Position numbers and translations under genes: made by a program. Below the pieces are notes generated by a model. It made no database searches and was not told the origin of the DNA. It saw only the letters and a list, made by a program, of their open reading frames with translations. Below are positions 19,783-30,770 of a stretch of DNA of 64,000 nucleotides, in pieces; position 1 is the first letter of the stretch; every line of letters begins with the position of its first letter. The DNA is from Pseudidiomarina halophila (GTDB taxonomy: Bacteria; Pseudomonadota; Gammaproteobacteria; Enterobacterales; Alteromonadaceae). Location: the NCBI RefSeq assembly GCF_003987215.1, contig NZ_PIPW01000002.1, positions 496,001 through 560,000 on the forward strand. Reading direction: 5' to 3'.

Positions 19783-20684
19783 TAGATGCGCACCAGGCCC
19801 CAATACCACTGAAGTAATGGCTCGCCCCAAAGCAGTGCAATGACACCACCTAAGATCAGAAAGGGACCAAAGGGAATCGGCTGACCGCGCTTGTTGCGTT
19901 GAACCAGTTGCAGGGTAATGCCAATTACTGCACCACTGAAAGCCGCCGCAAGCACGATGACCGGCAAAAGTTGGTAACCCGCCCAGGCCCCAAAAGCCGC
20001 CAGCAGCTTAAAGTCGCCATAACCCATACCTTCCTTGCCAGTGAGCAACTTAAACGCCCAGTACACCGACCACAGGAAGAGGTAACCGCCAATAGCACCC
20101 ATCACCGCATCGGGTAAACTTACCGGACCACCGGTCCAGGCGACAAATAACCCCAACCAAAGGGTGAAGTAGGTGAGCTGGTCAGGCAACAGCATGTGAT
20201 CGTAATCGATGAAGAACATCGCAATCAGTAAGGCTGCAAACACCATGTAATAAAATGCCGGCCAACCGGCACCGTAGAACCAGGCGATGCTGGCAAAGAC
20301 CACTCCTGTCAGTAATTCAATGGCAGGGTAACGTAGTGAGATCGGCGCATTACAGTGACGGCATCTCGCTTTTAATATTAGCCAGCTGATAACCGGTATG
20401 TTGTCGTACCATTTAATCGGATGTTTGCATTTGGGGCAGTGCGAGCCGGGGGTCGAGATGTTGAAAGTGTCGGGTTTGGCAGCTGGATTCTCGTTAACCG
20501 TATCACTGCCCGTATCGCCTGAAAGAAAGACCGCGCACTCCCGCTGCCACTGCCGCTGCATCATGATCGGTAAGCGGCCGATGACGACGTTTAAGAAGCT
20601 GCCGACCACCAGGCCAAGTACGAGTCCTAGAATCAAAGTGAGGTGGCTGTAGGCCGGATACAACTCATAAATTTGTTGCAGCAT
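19782..20684 (-). CDS. pilD: PilD, prepilin peptidase and N-methyltransferase
   Basis: Inner-membrane aspartic protease that cleaves and methylates type IV prepilins and type II secretion pseudopilins. 300 residues. The N-terminal cytoplasmic domain carries the paired cysteines CPKC and CRHC; the catalytic aspartates lie in FFIDYDHMLLPDQL near residue 157 and GYGDFKLLA near 220. About seven membrane segments are visible. It overlaps pilC by one TAATG junction. Confidence 0.95.
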   Translation of the reverse strand: MLQQIYELYPAYSHLTLILGLVLGLVVGSFLNVVIGRLPIMMQRQWQRECAVFLSGDTGSDTVNENPAAKPDTFNISTPGSHCPKCKHPIKWYDNIPVISWLILKARCRHCNAPISLRYPAIELLTGVVFASIAWFYGAGWPAFYYMVFAALLIAMFFIDYDHMLLPDQLTYFTLWLGLFVAWTGGPVSLPDAVMGAIGGYLFLWSVYWAFKLLTGKEGMGYGDFKLLAAFGAWAGYQLLPVIVLAAAFSGAVIGITLQLVQRNKRGQPIPFGPFLILGGVIALLWGEPLLQWYWGLVRI

Positions 20685-21919
20685 TAACCGACCACCGCGC
20701 CGAGGTTAAAGATCGGCAAGTACATCGCGATAATTAGGCCGCCCACGAGTATACCAATGACCACCATGATCATCGGCTCTAGCAATGCGGTAAGGTTATC
20801 AACCAGATCGTCAACTTCCCGCTCATAAACATCAGCGACTTTGGAGAGCATGTCGTCCAATGAACCGGCTTCTTCACCGATATAAACCATTTGTGTGGCC
20901 ATGGTCGGGAAGATATCCACGCTCATCATTGCGGTGTGCATTTGCATGCCTGAGGTAACATCCTCCTGAATACGGTAAATGGCATCGCGGTAGACAGAGT
21001 TACCAGAAGCGCCGGCAGCGGATTCCAGTGCGCTGATAAGGGGAACACCTGCGGCAAAGGTGGTGGACAGTGTGCGGGCAAAACGCGCAACGGCGGCTTT
21101 GTCGAGAATCATGCCCACCACAGGAATTTTTAAGGAGTAAGCTTGCACTTTGTCCCGGAATTTATCACTTTTAAGCATTGCGCGGGCAAATAGCCAACCG
21201 AACACGAAAAAACCTGCAATGACATAAATGGCGTAAGCTTGCATTATTTCGGAAAGATTCACGACGAATTGGGTCATTGCCGGAAGCTCGGCACCGAAAT
21301 CGCTAAAGACACTTTCAAACTGAGGAACAACATAAATCAGCAAAATCATGGTTACTGCGATAGCAACGACAATGACTGCAGAGGGGTAGACCAGGGCTTT
21401 TTTAATTTTCGCTTTTAACGCTTCCGATTTCTCACGATAGGTCGCAATACGATCGAAAATAGCTTCGAGTGAACCTGACTCTTCGCCGGAAGCAACAAGG
21501 TCACAATAAAGCGGATCAAAAACCTCGGGATGCTTACGTAATGAAGCTGCTAATGGCGAACCGGAACCCACATCGTCAGCGATGGTCAGCATAAGGTTAC
21601 GGACTCTGACATGGTCGGTACCCTTGGCCACCATCTCCAAACCTTGCAACAGCGGTACGCCTGCTTCGAGCATGGTGGCAATCTGACGGGTAAATAGCGC
21701 AATATCGCCGCCTTTTATTTTTTTATCGCCAAAAAGCGGTTTAGCTTTTTTCTTAACCGAGCGGGGATTAATGCCCTGATCGCGAAGTCGCGCACGAACT
21801 TCTTTCTCGTTGTCGCCCCGCATCAGGCCTTTTACTTTTTTGCCCCTACGGTTTAGCCCTTGCCATTGGAATTCACTGAAGTCTTCGATTTTTTTACTTT
21901 TTTTAGCTGCAGTTGCCAT
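20684..21919 (-). CDS. pilC: PilC, type IV pilus platform protein
   Basis: Inner-membrane assembly platform of the pilus machine, a member of the GspF/PilC family with two repeated domains. 411 residues. The Lys-rich N-terminus (AAKKSKKIEDF) precedes FQWQGLNRRGKKVKG, followed by the first T2SF domain (about 80-205) and the second (about 283-405), with three long hydrophobic segments. It is translated directly after pilB (9-bp gap). Confidence 0.95.
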   Translation of the reverse strand: MATAAKKSKKIEDFSEFQWQGLNRRGKKVKGLMRGDNEKEVRARLRDQGINPRSVKKKAKPLFGDKKIKGGDIALFTRQIATMLEAGVPLLQGLEMVAKGTDHVRVRNLMLTIADDVGSGSPLAASLRKHPEVFDPLYCDLVASGEESGSLEAIFDRIATYREKSEALKAKIKKALVYPSAVIVVAIAVTMILLIYVVPQFESVFSDFGAELPAMTQFVVNLSEIMQAYAIYVIAGFFVFGWLFARAMLKSDKFRDKVQAYSLKIPVVGMILDKAAVARFARTLSTTFAAGVPLISALESAAGASGNSVYRDAIYRIQEDVTSGMQMHTAMMSVDIFPTMATQMVYIGEEAGSLDDMLSKVADVYEREVDDLVDNLTALLEPMIMVVIGILVGGLIIAMYLPIFNLGAVVG

Positions 21920-21928
21920 AGCGGACCC

Positions 21929-23626
21929 TTAGTTGCTGCTGACGCGATTTGCCTCCGCAAGGCTAATGGTGCCGTCAGCGACTTTTTCTAATGCGGACTG
22001 TCGTAATGAATTATAGCCTTCTTTTCGCGCTTGCCGGGCAATTTGTATGGATCCGGCACTCGACATAATAAGCTCCTGGATGGCTTCCGTCACTGGCATC
22101 ACTTCGTAAATACCTGTGCGCCCTTTATAACCGTTTGTGCATTGGTCGCAGCCAATGGGCTTATGAATCGTCAACGTAGGGATTTGTTCTTCGGTAAAGC
22201 CCTGACGAAGAAGTTCCTCGTGGGGAATTTCTTCTGGTTCTTTACATTCATTACATAGGCGGCGGGCCAGGCGCTGGGCGATAATCAGCGATACCGAGCC
22301 AGCAATGTTGTACGAAGGCACACCCATGTTCATAAGGCGCGTAAGAGTTTCTGCAGCTGAGTTGGTATGCAGGGTCGACATTACCAGGTGACCTGTTTGT
22401 GCTGCTTTGATGGCAATTTCGGCGGTTTCAAGATCGCGAATCTCACCGACCATTACCACATCGGGATCCTGTCGCAAGAACGACCGCAAAGCATCGGCAA
22501 AGGTTAAGCCTGCTTTGACGTTGATCTGCACCTGGTTAATGCCGTACAGGTTAATCTCGACGGGGTCTTCAGCGGTCGAAATATTGACCTCCGGGGTATT
22601 TAAAATATTAAGACCAGTATAAAGGGATACCGTTTTACCTGAACCAGTGGGGCCGGTGACTAATATCATGCCCTGCGGCTTGTTAAGCGCTTCTTCGTAT
22701 AGCCGTTGCTGCTCGGGTGCATAACCGAGTGATTCAATCCCCATCATGGCCGCAGCGGAATCGAGAATACGCAGAACTATTTTCTCACCGTACATGGTGG
22801 GCAGCGAGCTCACCCGAAAATCAATGGCTTTGTTTTTTGACAGGCGCAGCTTAATACGACCATCCTGGGGTAAGCGTCGTTCGGCAATATCAAGCTGTGA
22901 CATTACTTTTAAACGCGCTGCAATTCGTGCAGAAAGCGCAAAGGGTGGTCGTGCTATTTCAAGCAACACACCATCGACACGGAAGCGAATACGGTATTCG
23001 CCCTCGTAGGGCTCAAAGTGCAAATCCGACGCGCCCCGCTTAATGGCATCAAGCAACATCTTGTTGATATAAATGACGATAGGCGCATCGTTTTTTCCAT
23101 CAAGAGCGACTGCCCCGTGTTCTTCGCGAACTTCGCCGTCAGCATCGATTTCCCGCAGTTCTTGTTCATCCTGCTCAGTAACACCAAGCATCGAACTTTC
23201 GTTTTCCAGCAACTTATCAATAAGCTTTTGCAGTTTGTCTTCCTGAACCAACACTGCTTCGGATTGCAAACGGGTGCGGAACTGAAACTCGTCTAAGGTT
23301 TCAATCCGGGTCGGATCAGAAACTGCGACGTAAAGCACATTGCCACGCTGATACAAAGGCACCGCATGGTTTTTGCGTATCAAACGCTCATTGATAAAGT
23401 GTTGGGGGATGAGTTCGGAATTGAAGCTATCGAGATCTAACCAGGGACAATTTGATTCCTGATAACAAAATGCAGCCAGTTCCTGGGGCTGCATAAGTTT
23501 ACGTTCAAGCAAAATCGAGGTGAAAGGTAACTTGGTTTCCCAGGCGTATTCACTACAACTTTTCAGTTGCGCTTCAGGAATTCTTCGATCGCGCAGCAAA
23601 AGCGCCGCAAGGGAGTGGTGTAGCAT
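21929..23626 (-). CDS. pilB: PilB, type IV pilus extension ATPase
   Basis: Hexameric ATPase driving pilus extension. 565 residues. An N-terminal MshEN/T2SSE domain (about 1-150) precedes the GspE-type ATPase core with Walker A GPTGSGKT near residue 325, the Asp box EDPVEI near 358, Walker B and the His box LHTNSA near 417. Four cysteines in CNEC and CDQC near residues 460-490 form the expected zinc element. Upstream to the pilA stop there are 198 bp without a gene. Confidence 0.95.
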   Translation of the reverse strand: MLHHSLAALLLRDRRIPEAQLKSCSEYAWETKLPFTSILLERKLMQPQELAAFCYQESNCPWLDLDSFNSELIPQHFINERLIRKNHAVPLYQRGNVLYVAVSDPTRIETLDEFQFRTRLQSEAVLVQEDKLQKLIDKLLENESSMLGVTEQDEQELREIDADGEVREEHGAVALDGKNDAPIVIYINKMLLDAIKRGASDLHFEPYEGEYRIRFRVDGVLLEIARPPFALSARIAARLKVMSQLDIAERRLPQDGRIKLRLSKNKAIDFRVSSLPTMYGEKIVLRILDSAAAMMGIESLGYAPEQQRLYEEALNKPQGMILVTGPTGSGKTVSLYTGLNILNTPEVNISTAEDPVEINLYGINQVQINVKAGLTFADALRSFLRQDPDVVMVGEIRDLETAEIAIKAAQTGHLVMSTLHTNSAAETLTRLMNMGVPSYNIAGSVSLIIAQRLARRLCNECKEPEEIPHEELLRQGFTEEQIPTLTIHKPIGCDQCTNGYKGRTGIYEVMPVTEAIQELIMSSAGSIQIARQARKEGYNSLRQSALEKVADGTISLAEANRVSSN

Positions 23627-23824
23627 ACTGCTTGAGTAACCTTCTAGAATTTAATTGAGCCGAGAAAGTTACCTTATCTCAGCTCAAACTTTATCTAAAT
23701 ATGAATTGGCGTAATGTTAAGTTGGTATTCATTGATTCGGGAGCGCGTGTAACTTCCTGACAACACCAAATACATACGCTACAGGCTCAAGACTACAACT
23801 AACTAAATCATATTGACGGAATTA

Positions 23825-24346
23825 CTAAGTCCCTGTAGTCCCTGTCGATACGACAGTGTTTGTAATAGTGCCCGCCGTCAACTGTTCTTCAGTTGTACAG
23901 CCGTCTACTCGGTTGAGATCTGTACAGTGTATTTTCCAATCAATATTGCTGCCGCCGACAGGATTTGGTACCAGTTCAACAACTATGTTACCAGAGGTCA
24001 CTGCACCATCCGGACCATTCGTAGCGTCTAACTGGGCATTAATTACTCCATCGGTAACAGTCGAGGCAATAATTCCGCTAACATCATCTGCATCAGCTAT
24101 ATTTTCTGGAATCCGAGTTGGAACGGAAGCCGTAGACGCTGAACAGCCCGCAAATGATCCAGTATTTTGATAGCAAAGTGAAATAGCTTGTTTGTAAGAA
24201 GATAATGCCGAAATACCAGTGCTAGCCTTAGCACGCTGCGTATAATCAGAATAAAGTGGAATGGCGACGGCCGCCAAGATGCCAATGATCGCAACAACGA
24301 TCATCAATTCGATTAAGGTAAAACCTTTTTGTACTTGCGCTTTCAT
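23825..24346 (-). CDS. pilA: PilA, major type IV pilin
   Basis: Type IV prepilin, 173 residues from the ATG at 24346 (GGGAG upstream). The leader MKAQVQKG is cut by PilD before Phe; the mature chain begins [19 protein letters not shown], with the conserved Glu at position 5. The globular domain has cysteines in [12 protein letters not shown] and near the C-terminus ([11 protein letters not shown]), consistent with a D-region disulphide. The C-terminus is Thr/Ser/Gly-rich. A longer in-frame extension to 24478 is not a real N-terminus. Expected to be secreted and assembled with PilB/C/D encoded alongside. Confidence 0.95.
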   Translation of the reverse strand: MKAQVQKGFTLIELMIVVAIIGILAAVAIPLYSDYTQRAKASTGISALSSYKQAISLCYQNTGSFAGCSASTASVPTRIPENIADADDVSGIIASTVTDGVINAQLDATNGPDGAVTSGNIVVELVPNPVGGSNIDWKIHCTDLNRVDGCTTEEQLTAGTITNTVVSTGTTGT

Positions 24347-24702
24347 GTCAAATCTCCCGAAAGGTACGGTAAGTAAAGTTATTATTGTTGTACGGTGTGG
24401 CATTCCCTTGTTGGTAAAAACACACACCAACAACAAACTCTGCATCAGCCGAAAGACTGTGGTTGCGCCTGCGACCAAAAAAGTCGAAAAGCCACTCCAT
24501 CCACCAGACTTTAGCCTGCAGCCCCGCTATCCGCCAGTACCTTTACAATAAAGGTTAAAAAGGCACCGGTGGGACCGGAGGTTTTGCGTCACCGCTTCTC
24601 AACGGCTTTGCCTTTTAAGCAATTGCCTGGCATTCCACAGACTGAGTCTGCGGTTTGCGCACTGCAAGATAAACATAGCAGATGTAAGGGAATCGTCAAT
24701 AC
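24347..24702. other. 356-bp gene-free stretch between pilA and nadC
   Basis: Should hold the pilA promoter, which reads on the minus strand. I could not find a convincing sigma-54 box with correct spacing. A 13-bp inverted repeat CAGACTGAGTCTG, flanked by CC and GG, lies at about 24635-24653. A second short hairpin (CCGGT and ACCGG, minus strand, followed by a T-run) near 24567-24586 may terminate nadC. No coding region or tRNA seen. Confidence 0.6.
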
Positions 24703-25602
<900 letters not shown>

Positions 25603-25697
25603 TTATTGTAATGGCTTGCAGCGGGGGTGACAATGGTGGAACTATCAAGGCCGCGACAAAGAACCTTTAATAAGATGATAGAAATGATGGCAGACGC

Positions 25698-26261
25698 ATG
25701 ATCAAAAACGGAACCTATCCACAAGCAGAACAAAAGTTATCGCCGCACCATGACGATCGCACGGATCCCGATGGTATCAGCGTGTTAGTGGTGCATTGCA
25801 TTAGCTTGCCCGCCGGCGAATTCGGTCAGCCTTACATTGACCAGCTGTTTATGGGCACCATAGATACCAACGAACACCCGACGTTTGGGATTTTAAAGGG
25901 CCTGCGCGTTTCAGCGCACATGGTCATCCATCGTGATGGGCGAATGGTGCAGTATGTCCCCTTCCATAAACGTGCCTGGCATGCAGGAGTCTCCCATTAC
26001 TGCGGGCGCAAAGGCTGTAATGAGTTTTCGATCGGAATAGAGCTTGAGGGAACGGACACCGCCCCCTACACTAAAGAGCAGTACCAGCAACTGGCAAAAG
26101 TAGCCGCGGCACTGGTGCAGGAGTATCCCGCCCTGACGCCGCAGCGCATCGTTGGTCATCAGCATATTGCGCCCGTACGCAAGACCGATCCAGGTCCGGC
26201 ATTCGATTGGCAGCACTTTAAACAGCTACTTGATCAGCAGCTGTATAACGAGGACATTTAA
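25698..26261 (+). CDS. ampD: AmpD, cytoplasmic 1,6-anhydro-muramoyl-L-alanine amidase
   Basis: Removes the peptide from anhydro-muropeptides during peptidoglycan recycling, and so controls AmpR-type induction of AmpC in species that have it. 187 residues, amidase_2 fold. Zinc ligands are the His of VVHC near residue 33, the His of GHQHIAP near 153 and the Asp of KTDPGPAFDW; the catalytic Glu is in IGIELEG. No signal peptide, as expected. The following ampE starts on the next base. No ampC or ampR is present in the window. Confidence 0.95.
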   Translation: MIKNGTYPQAEQKLSPHHDDRTDPDGISVLVVHCISLPAGEFGQPYIDQLFMGTIDTNEHPTFGILKGLRVSAHMVIHRDGRMVQYVPFHKRAWHAGVSHYCGRKGCNEFSIGIELEGTDTAPYTKEQYQQLAKVAAALVQEYPALTPQRIVGHQHIAPVRKTDPGPAFDWQHFKQLLDQQLYNEDI

Positions 26262-27098
26262 ATGCAATTACTGGCGATTTTATTGGCGTATTCATTAGAA
26301 CGTTCGGTAACCCTAAGTCGCAATTTGCACTGGCGCCGCATCGTGTTGCGCTGGCAACAATGGCAGGCGAAAAAGACCCAGGTAGGTAGCGACAGTCAGG
26401 AAAAAATCGCTGAGTGGCGTCAGCATTTGCTCGGCGAAGTGGTCTGGGCGGTATTGCCGGCGCTGATCATCACCTTTGTTGTGGTGTTGGTTGATTCGTT
26501 CCTGCTTTCCTTTGTGATTGGCGTGCTGGCGCTGCTTGCCGCCATGCAATGCGGACAAGCGCGGGCTGCGTACAAAGCTTATCTTGAAGCCGCAAATAGC
26601 GGTGACACCGGCGCAACCGCCGAGCAGTTACGTCAGATACGTCGGGCGTCGGGCCATCAGGAAGCGGCGCCGGTTCATGATCTGCTGCTGTGGATTCACT
26701 TGCGTTATTACTTCGCTCCGCTGCTTTACTATGTGTTGTTCGGCATCTTCGGGGTGCTGGTGTACGCCACGCTGCGCGATATGAAACATCCACGCAATAA
26801 GGCCTGGGATCAGCTACAACTGATTGTGCACTGGCTACCTACACGTATCATGAGCTTCGGCTTTTTGATGGTCGGTAATTTCGGTAAAGCTTTGCCGGTG
26901 TGGCTGAGCTCAGTGGGCAACACGCCGCAAAACAATTTTGCCGCCTTAAGTAAAGTCGCAAACGCGGCGGAACAGCTGGAACCGAGCCATGAAGACGACG
27001 TTACTTCTACTGCTCTGACCACTGTTGCGTTAATGAAGCGTAACTTGCTGTTTTTCATTGTCTTACTCGCAGTAATGACCATCGCTGGCTGGTTCTGA
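26262..27098 (+). CDS. ampE: AmpE, inner-membrane protein of the ampDE operon
   Basis: 278 residues, predicted four-pass inner-membrane protein of unclear biochemical role. Hydrophobic segments lie near residues 66-93, 145-168, 190-207 and 258-276. The N-terminus MQLLAILLAYSLERSVTLS and a basic cytoplasmic loop around residues 100-140 fit the family. It begins directly after the ampD stop, so expression is linked. Confidence 0.9.
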   Translation: MQLLAILLAYSLERSVTLSRNLHWRRIVLRWQQWQAKKTQVGSDSQEKIAEWRQHLLGEVVWAVLPALIITFVVVLVDSFLLSFVIGVLALLAAMQCGQARAAYKAYLEAANSGDTGATAEQLRQIRRASGHQEAAPVHDLLLWIHLRYYFAPLLYYVLFGIFGVLVYATLRDMKHPRNKAWDQLQLIVHWLPTRIMSFGFLMVGNFGKALPVWLSSVGNTPQNNFAALSKVANAAEQLEPSHEDDVTSTALTTVALMKRNLLFFIVLLAVMTIAGWF

Positions 27099-27107
27099 TG
27101 AATTAAT

Positions 27108-27127
27108 GTTTGGGTTCACGCCCAAAC
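27108..27127 (+). terminator. Hairpin after ampE
   Basis: A perfect 7-bp stem, GTTTGGG and CCCAAAC, with a 6-nt loop lies 10 bp after the ampE stop. There is no T-run, so termination is uncertain. It overlaps the -35 of the candidate pdhR promoter. Confidence 0.35.
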
Positions 27128-27138
27128 TAGTCTAAAAT
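27110..27138 (+). promoter_or_regulatory. Candidate pdhR promoter
   Basis: TTGGGT at 27110-27115 and TAAAAT at 27133-27138 are 17 bp apart. The PdhR-type operator begins 4 bp downstream of the -10 box, covering the expected transcription start, as fits autorepression. Confidence 0.6.
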
Positions 27139-27141
27139 ACG

Positions 27142-27156
27142 TTTGGTAAGACCAAT
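27142..27156 (+). promoter_or_regulatory. PdhR operator
   Basis: TTTGGTAAGACCAAT contains the PdhR half-sites TTGGT and ACCAA with a 3-bp spacer, the arrangement known from E. coli. Its position just downstream of a -10 box suggests PdhR represses its own operon (pdhR-aceE-aceF) when pyruvate is low. Confidence 0.85.
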
Positions 27157-27171
27157 GCACCAACAAACAGC

Positions 27172-27300
27172 AAGAGCGTTATTCGTTGTTCGAACGCTTC
27201 GCTCTTCGTACGCTACGCTATTCGGTAACTTCAAGCTCGAGCAGCGTAGCGTACGAACAGAGAGGCGAAGCCGAACGTACGAGCAACGGACAACGCTCTT
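27172..27300. repeat. ~129-bp palindromic element upstream of pdhR
   Basis: Two inverted arms of about 50 nt. The outer ends are AAGAGCGTT and AACGCTCTT; the inner arms contain TTCGTACGCTACGCT and its complement. The whole unit could form one long hairpin in the pdhR leader. A diverged relative of the same size is at 49291-49417. No coding frame. Confidence 0.8.
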
Positions 27301-27314
27301 AAAGGTTTTTATGA

Positions 27315-28061
27315 ATGGCTTTTGATCGCATACAACCGACGAAGCTTTCTGATGTCATCATGCAGCGGATTGAAGTGATGATTGTCGACGGCACCTTAGA
27401 AGCTGGCGCGCGCTTGCCGTCGGAGCGGGATCTTGCGCATCAATTTTCGGTGTCGCGGCCAAGTTTGCGCGAAGCCATTCAAAAGTTAGAAGCGCGCGGT
27501 TTACTTGAGCGACGTCAAGGCGGCGGCACATATGTTTGCGATAATATGCAGAAGCGCGTGGCGGAACCCCTCCTGGAACTGCTGACACAGCACCCTGAAT
27601 CGCAGTTCGACCTGCTAGAGTTTCGCCACGCGCTCGAAGGCATTTCGTCGTATTACGCTGCTATGCGTGGTACGCCAACCGACATCGCCCGCATTGAAGA
27701 GAGCTTTGCGGCGATTAAGCAGGACGATAATGCGGAGCTCACCGCACAAGCGGAAGCACTCAACGAATTCAACCTGCGCATCTGCGAAGCATCGCATAAT
27801 GTGATCCTCCTGCACCTGGTGCGGAGTATGCAGCCACTATTACAAAAAAATATTCAGCAAAACCTGCAGGACCTGTCGCATAAGGCAGGCGTCATGCAAC
27901 AACTTCACGAACACCGGCAGCACATTGTCACTGCCATTTCAGCTGGCGAGCCAGAACAAGCGCGCGAAGCTTGTCATCAGCTGCTAGCCTATATTGAACA
28001 CGCGTTGCTGACCTCGAATCGTGAACAGTCACGGATTCAGCGGTCATTGCGCCGAACGTAA
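27315..28061 (+). CDS. pdhR: PdhR, GntR-family pyruvate-responsive repressor
   Basis: 248 residues. The N-terminal winged helix (residues 8-75) shows the GntR signature LPSERDLAHQFSVSRPSLRE; the C-terminal FCD domain (about 95-225) binds the effector, pyruvate in E. coli. The ATG at 27315 has AAGG 8-11 nt upstream. Its operator (27142-27156) lies before the gene, and aceE starts 18 bp after its stop, the same order as in E. coli. The leader is about 170 bp and contains a long palindromic repeat. Confidence 0.92.
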   Translation: MAFDRIQPTKLSDVIMQRIEVMIVDGTLEAGARLPSERDLAHQFSVSRPSLREAIQKLEARGLLERRQGGGTYVCDNMQKRVAEPLLELLTQHPESQFDLLEFRHALEGISSYYAAMRGTPTDIARIEESFAAIKQDDNAELTAQAEALNEFNLRICEASHNVILLHLVRSMQPLLQKNIQQNLQDLSHKAGVMQQLHEHRQHIVTAISAGEPEQAREACHQLLAYIEHALLTSNREQSRIQRSLRRT

Positions 28062-28079
28062 ACTGGGTAAGGATAAAGT

Positions 28080-30749
28080 ATGACTGACCATTTAAAAGAC
28101 GACATTGATCCACAGGAAACACGCGAGTGGCTTGACTCCCTCGAAGTCGTGTTAGAAGAAGATGGCCCGGAGCGCGGCCATTTCCTGATGGAATCATTGA
28201 TTGAGAAGGCGCGTCGCAGCGGTGCTTACCTGCCTTATGCGGCGACTACCGCTTACTTGAATACGATTCCGGCCAGTCAGGAGCCGACCATGCCAGGCGA
28301 CCAGAGTATGGAAGCCCGGATCCGCTCAGCGATTCGCTGGAATGCGCTGGCAATGGTACTGCGCGCATCGAAGAAAGAGCTCGAGCTCGGCGGTCACATT
28401 TCCAGCTTCGCGTCATCAGCGATGCTTTATGATGTTGGCTTCAACCACTTCTTCCGCGCCCCGACCGATAAAGACGGCGGCGACTTCCTGTTTATTCAGG
28501 GCCACGCATCGCCAGGTATCTACGGTCGCGCATTCTTGGAAGGCCGCATCAGTGAAGAGCAGCTCAACAATTTCCGTCAGGAAGTTGACGGCGAAGGCGT
28601 GAGTTCTTACCCGCACCCGAAATTGATGCCTGATTTCTGGCAGTTCCCGACGGTATCTATGGGCTTAGGTCCGATTCAGGCCATTTATCAGGCCCGCTAC
28701 CTGAAGTACCTGACTGACCGTGGCATTAAAGATTGCTCAAATCAGCGCGTGTACTGTTTCTTAGGCGATGGCGAAGTCGATGAGCCAGAAAGCCTGGGTG
28801 CCATTGGTCTTGCCACCCGTGAAGGTCTGGATAACCTGACCTTTATCGTTAACTGTAACTTGCAGCGGCTGGACGGCCCGGTCCGTGGTAACGGCAAAAT
28901 CATTCAGGAACTTGAAGGCACCTTCCGCGGCGCTGGCTGGGAAGTAATTAAAGTGATCTGGGGCCGCTACTGGGATCCATTGCTGTATCGCGATACCGAA
29001 GGCAAGCTTGCGCAAATCATGCAGGACAGCGTCGACGGTGAGTATCAGAACTACAAAGCCAAAGGCGGCGCTTACACCCGTGAGCACTTCTTCGGCAAAA
29101 CTGAAGAAACTAAGGAAATGGTCGCCAACCTGTCTGATGAAGACATCTGGCGTCTGAACCGCGGTGGTCACGATCCAGTGAAAGTCTACGCGGCTTACCA
29201 TAAAGCGGTGAACACTAAAGGTCGGCCACAGGTGATCCTGGCGAAAACCGTCAAAGGTTACGGCATGGGCTCGGCTGGCGAAGGTAAAAACATCGCTCAC
29301 CAGGTTAAGAAAATGGACATGGACGCGATCAAACACTTCCGTGACCGTTTCAATATTCCGATTAAAGACAGCGAGTTAGAAGACATCCCATTGTACAAAT
29401 TCCCGGACGACAGCCCGGAAATGAAATACATGCGCGAGCGTCGTGAGTCGCTGGGTGGCTACATGCCAGTACGTCGTCCGAACACCGACGTAGAACTGGA
29501 AATGCCAGCCCTGAAAGCATTTGAGTCAGTACTGAAAGGCTCAGGTGACCGTGAGATCTCAACCACCATGGCCTTTGTGCGGGTGCTTAACTCACTGTTG
29601 AAAGACAAGAAAATTGGTAAACGCATTGTGCCGATTATTCCGGACGAAGCGCGTACCTTTGGTATGGAAGGCTTATTCCGTCAAGTTGGTATTTACTCCA
29701 GCCAGGGCCAGAAATATGAGCCGCAAGATGCGGATCAGGTCGCCTATTATCGCGAAGATAAAGAAGGCCAAGTACTGCAGGAAGGTATTAACGAGCTTGG
29801 CGCCATGGCCTCATGGGTGGCGGCAGCGACCAGCTATTCAACCAATAACGAACCGATGATTCCGTTCTACATCTATTACTCGATGTTCGGGTTCCAGCGC
29901 GTTGGTGATTTGGTCTGGGCTGCCGGCGATAGCCAGGCACGTGGTTTCCTGATTGGCGGTACCGCCGGTCGCACCACGCTCAATGGCGAAGGTTTGCAGC
30001 ATCAGGATGGCAGCAGCCACTTGTTGTTCAACACCGTACCAAACTGTGTGACTTACGACCCAACTTTCGGTTACGAAGTTGCTGTTATCGTACAAGACGG
30101 CTTACGTCGTATGTATGGCGAGCAGGAGAACGTGTTCTATTACCTGACCGTCATGAACGAGAACTACCAGCAACCAGAAATGCCTGAGGGTGTCGAAGAA
30201 GGCATCATCAAGGGTATCTATGAACTGGAAGAGCACAAAGCGAAAGGCTCGAAAGGTCATGTGCAGTTGCTGGGCTCAGGCACAATTCTACAGCAGGCTC
30301 GTAAAGCCGCGCTTATCTTGCTGGAGCAGTTTAACGTATCGTCGAAAGTCTACAGCGCGACCTCGTTCAATGAACTGGCCCGCGATGGTATGGACGTCGA
30401 TCGTCATAACATGCTGAATCCGGGCAAAAAAGCCGAAGAAGCTTATGTGACCAAAGTACTGAGCAAGGCGAAGGGCCCGACCATTGCCGCAACGGATTAT
30501 CAGAAACTTTACGCTGACCAGATCCGCGCCTGGGTGCCAACCCCTTACCGCGTGTTAGGTACCGATGGTTTCGGTCGTTCAGACAGCCGCGAAAACTTGC
30601 GCCGTCACTTTGAAGTGAGTGCCGAGTACATTGTGGTAGCAGCCTTGGCAGAACTTGCCAAAGCAGGGGATATTGATGCCAAGGTGGTGCAAAAAGCCAT
30701 TAAGGATTTCGATATCGATACCAACAAAATCAACCCACTGTACGCATAA
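28080..30749 (+). CDS. aceE: AceE, pyruvate dehydrogenase E1
   Basis: Homodimeric thiamine-diphosphate enzyme that decarboxylates pyruvate and acetylates the lipoyl domains of AceF. 889 residues (E. coli 887). The thiamine pyrophosphate motif GDGEVDEPES lies near residue 229 and continues to NCNLQRLDGPVRGN; the HASPGIYGRAFLEGR segment near 141 carries the active-site His; the C-terminal third has GTDGFGRSD near 824. aceF follows after 21 bp. Confidence 0.97.
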   Translation: MTDHLKDDIDPQETREWLDSLEVVLEEDGPERGHFLMESLIEKARRSGAYLPYAATTAYLNTIPASQEPTMPGDQSMEARIRSAIRWNALAMVLRASKKELELGGHISSFASSAMLYDVGFNHFFRAPTDKDGGDFLFIQGHASPGIYGRAFLEGRISEEQLNNFRQEVDGEGVSSYPHPKLMPDFWQFPTVSMGLGPIQAIYQARYLKYLTDRGIKDCSNQRVYCFLGDGEVDEPESLGAIGLATREGLDNLTFIVNCNLQRLDGPVRGNGKIIQELEGTFRGAGWEVIKVIWGRYWDPLLYRDTEGKLAQIMQDSVDGEYQNYKAKGGAYTREHFFGKTEETKEMVANLSDEDIWRLNRGGHDPVKVYAAYHKAVNTKGRPQVILAKTVKGYGMGSAGEGKNIAHQVKKMDMDAIKHFRDRFNIPIKDSELEDIPLYKFPDDSPEMKYMRERRESLGGYMPVRRPNTDVELEMPALKAFESVLKGSGDREISTTMAFVRVLNSLLKDKKIGKRIVPIIPDEARTFGMEGLFRQVGIYSSQGQKYEPQDADQVAYYREDKEGQVLQEGINELGAMASWVAAATSYSTNNEPMIPFYIYYSMFGFQRVGDLVWAAGDSQARGFLIGGTAGRTTLNGEGLQHQDGSSHLLFNTVPNCVTYDPTFGYEVAVIVQDGLRRMYGEQENVFYYLTVMNENYQQPEMPEGVEEGIIKGIYELEEHKAKGSKGHVQLLGSGTILQQARKAALILLEQFNVSSKVYSATSFNELARDGMDVDRHNMLNPGKKAEEAYVTKVLSKAKGPTIAATDYQKLYADQIRAWVPTPYRVLGTDGFGRSDSRENLRRHFEVSAEYIVVAALAELAKAGDIDAKVVQKAIKDFDIDTNKINPLYA

Positions 30750-30770
30750 GCGACGGGAGCGGAGACAAAC

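Noticed and set aside
24347-24480. TGGCA...TTG resembling a sigma-54 promoter for pilA
   Set aside because: The only near match is on the wrong strand and has the wrong spacing; another on the minus strand is also one base short.
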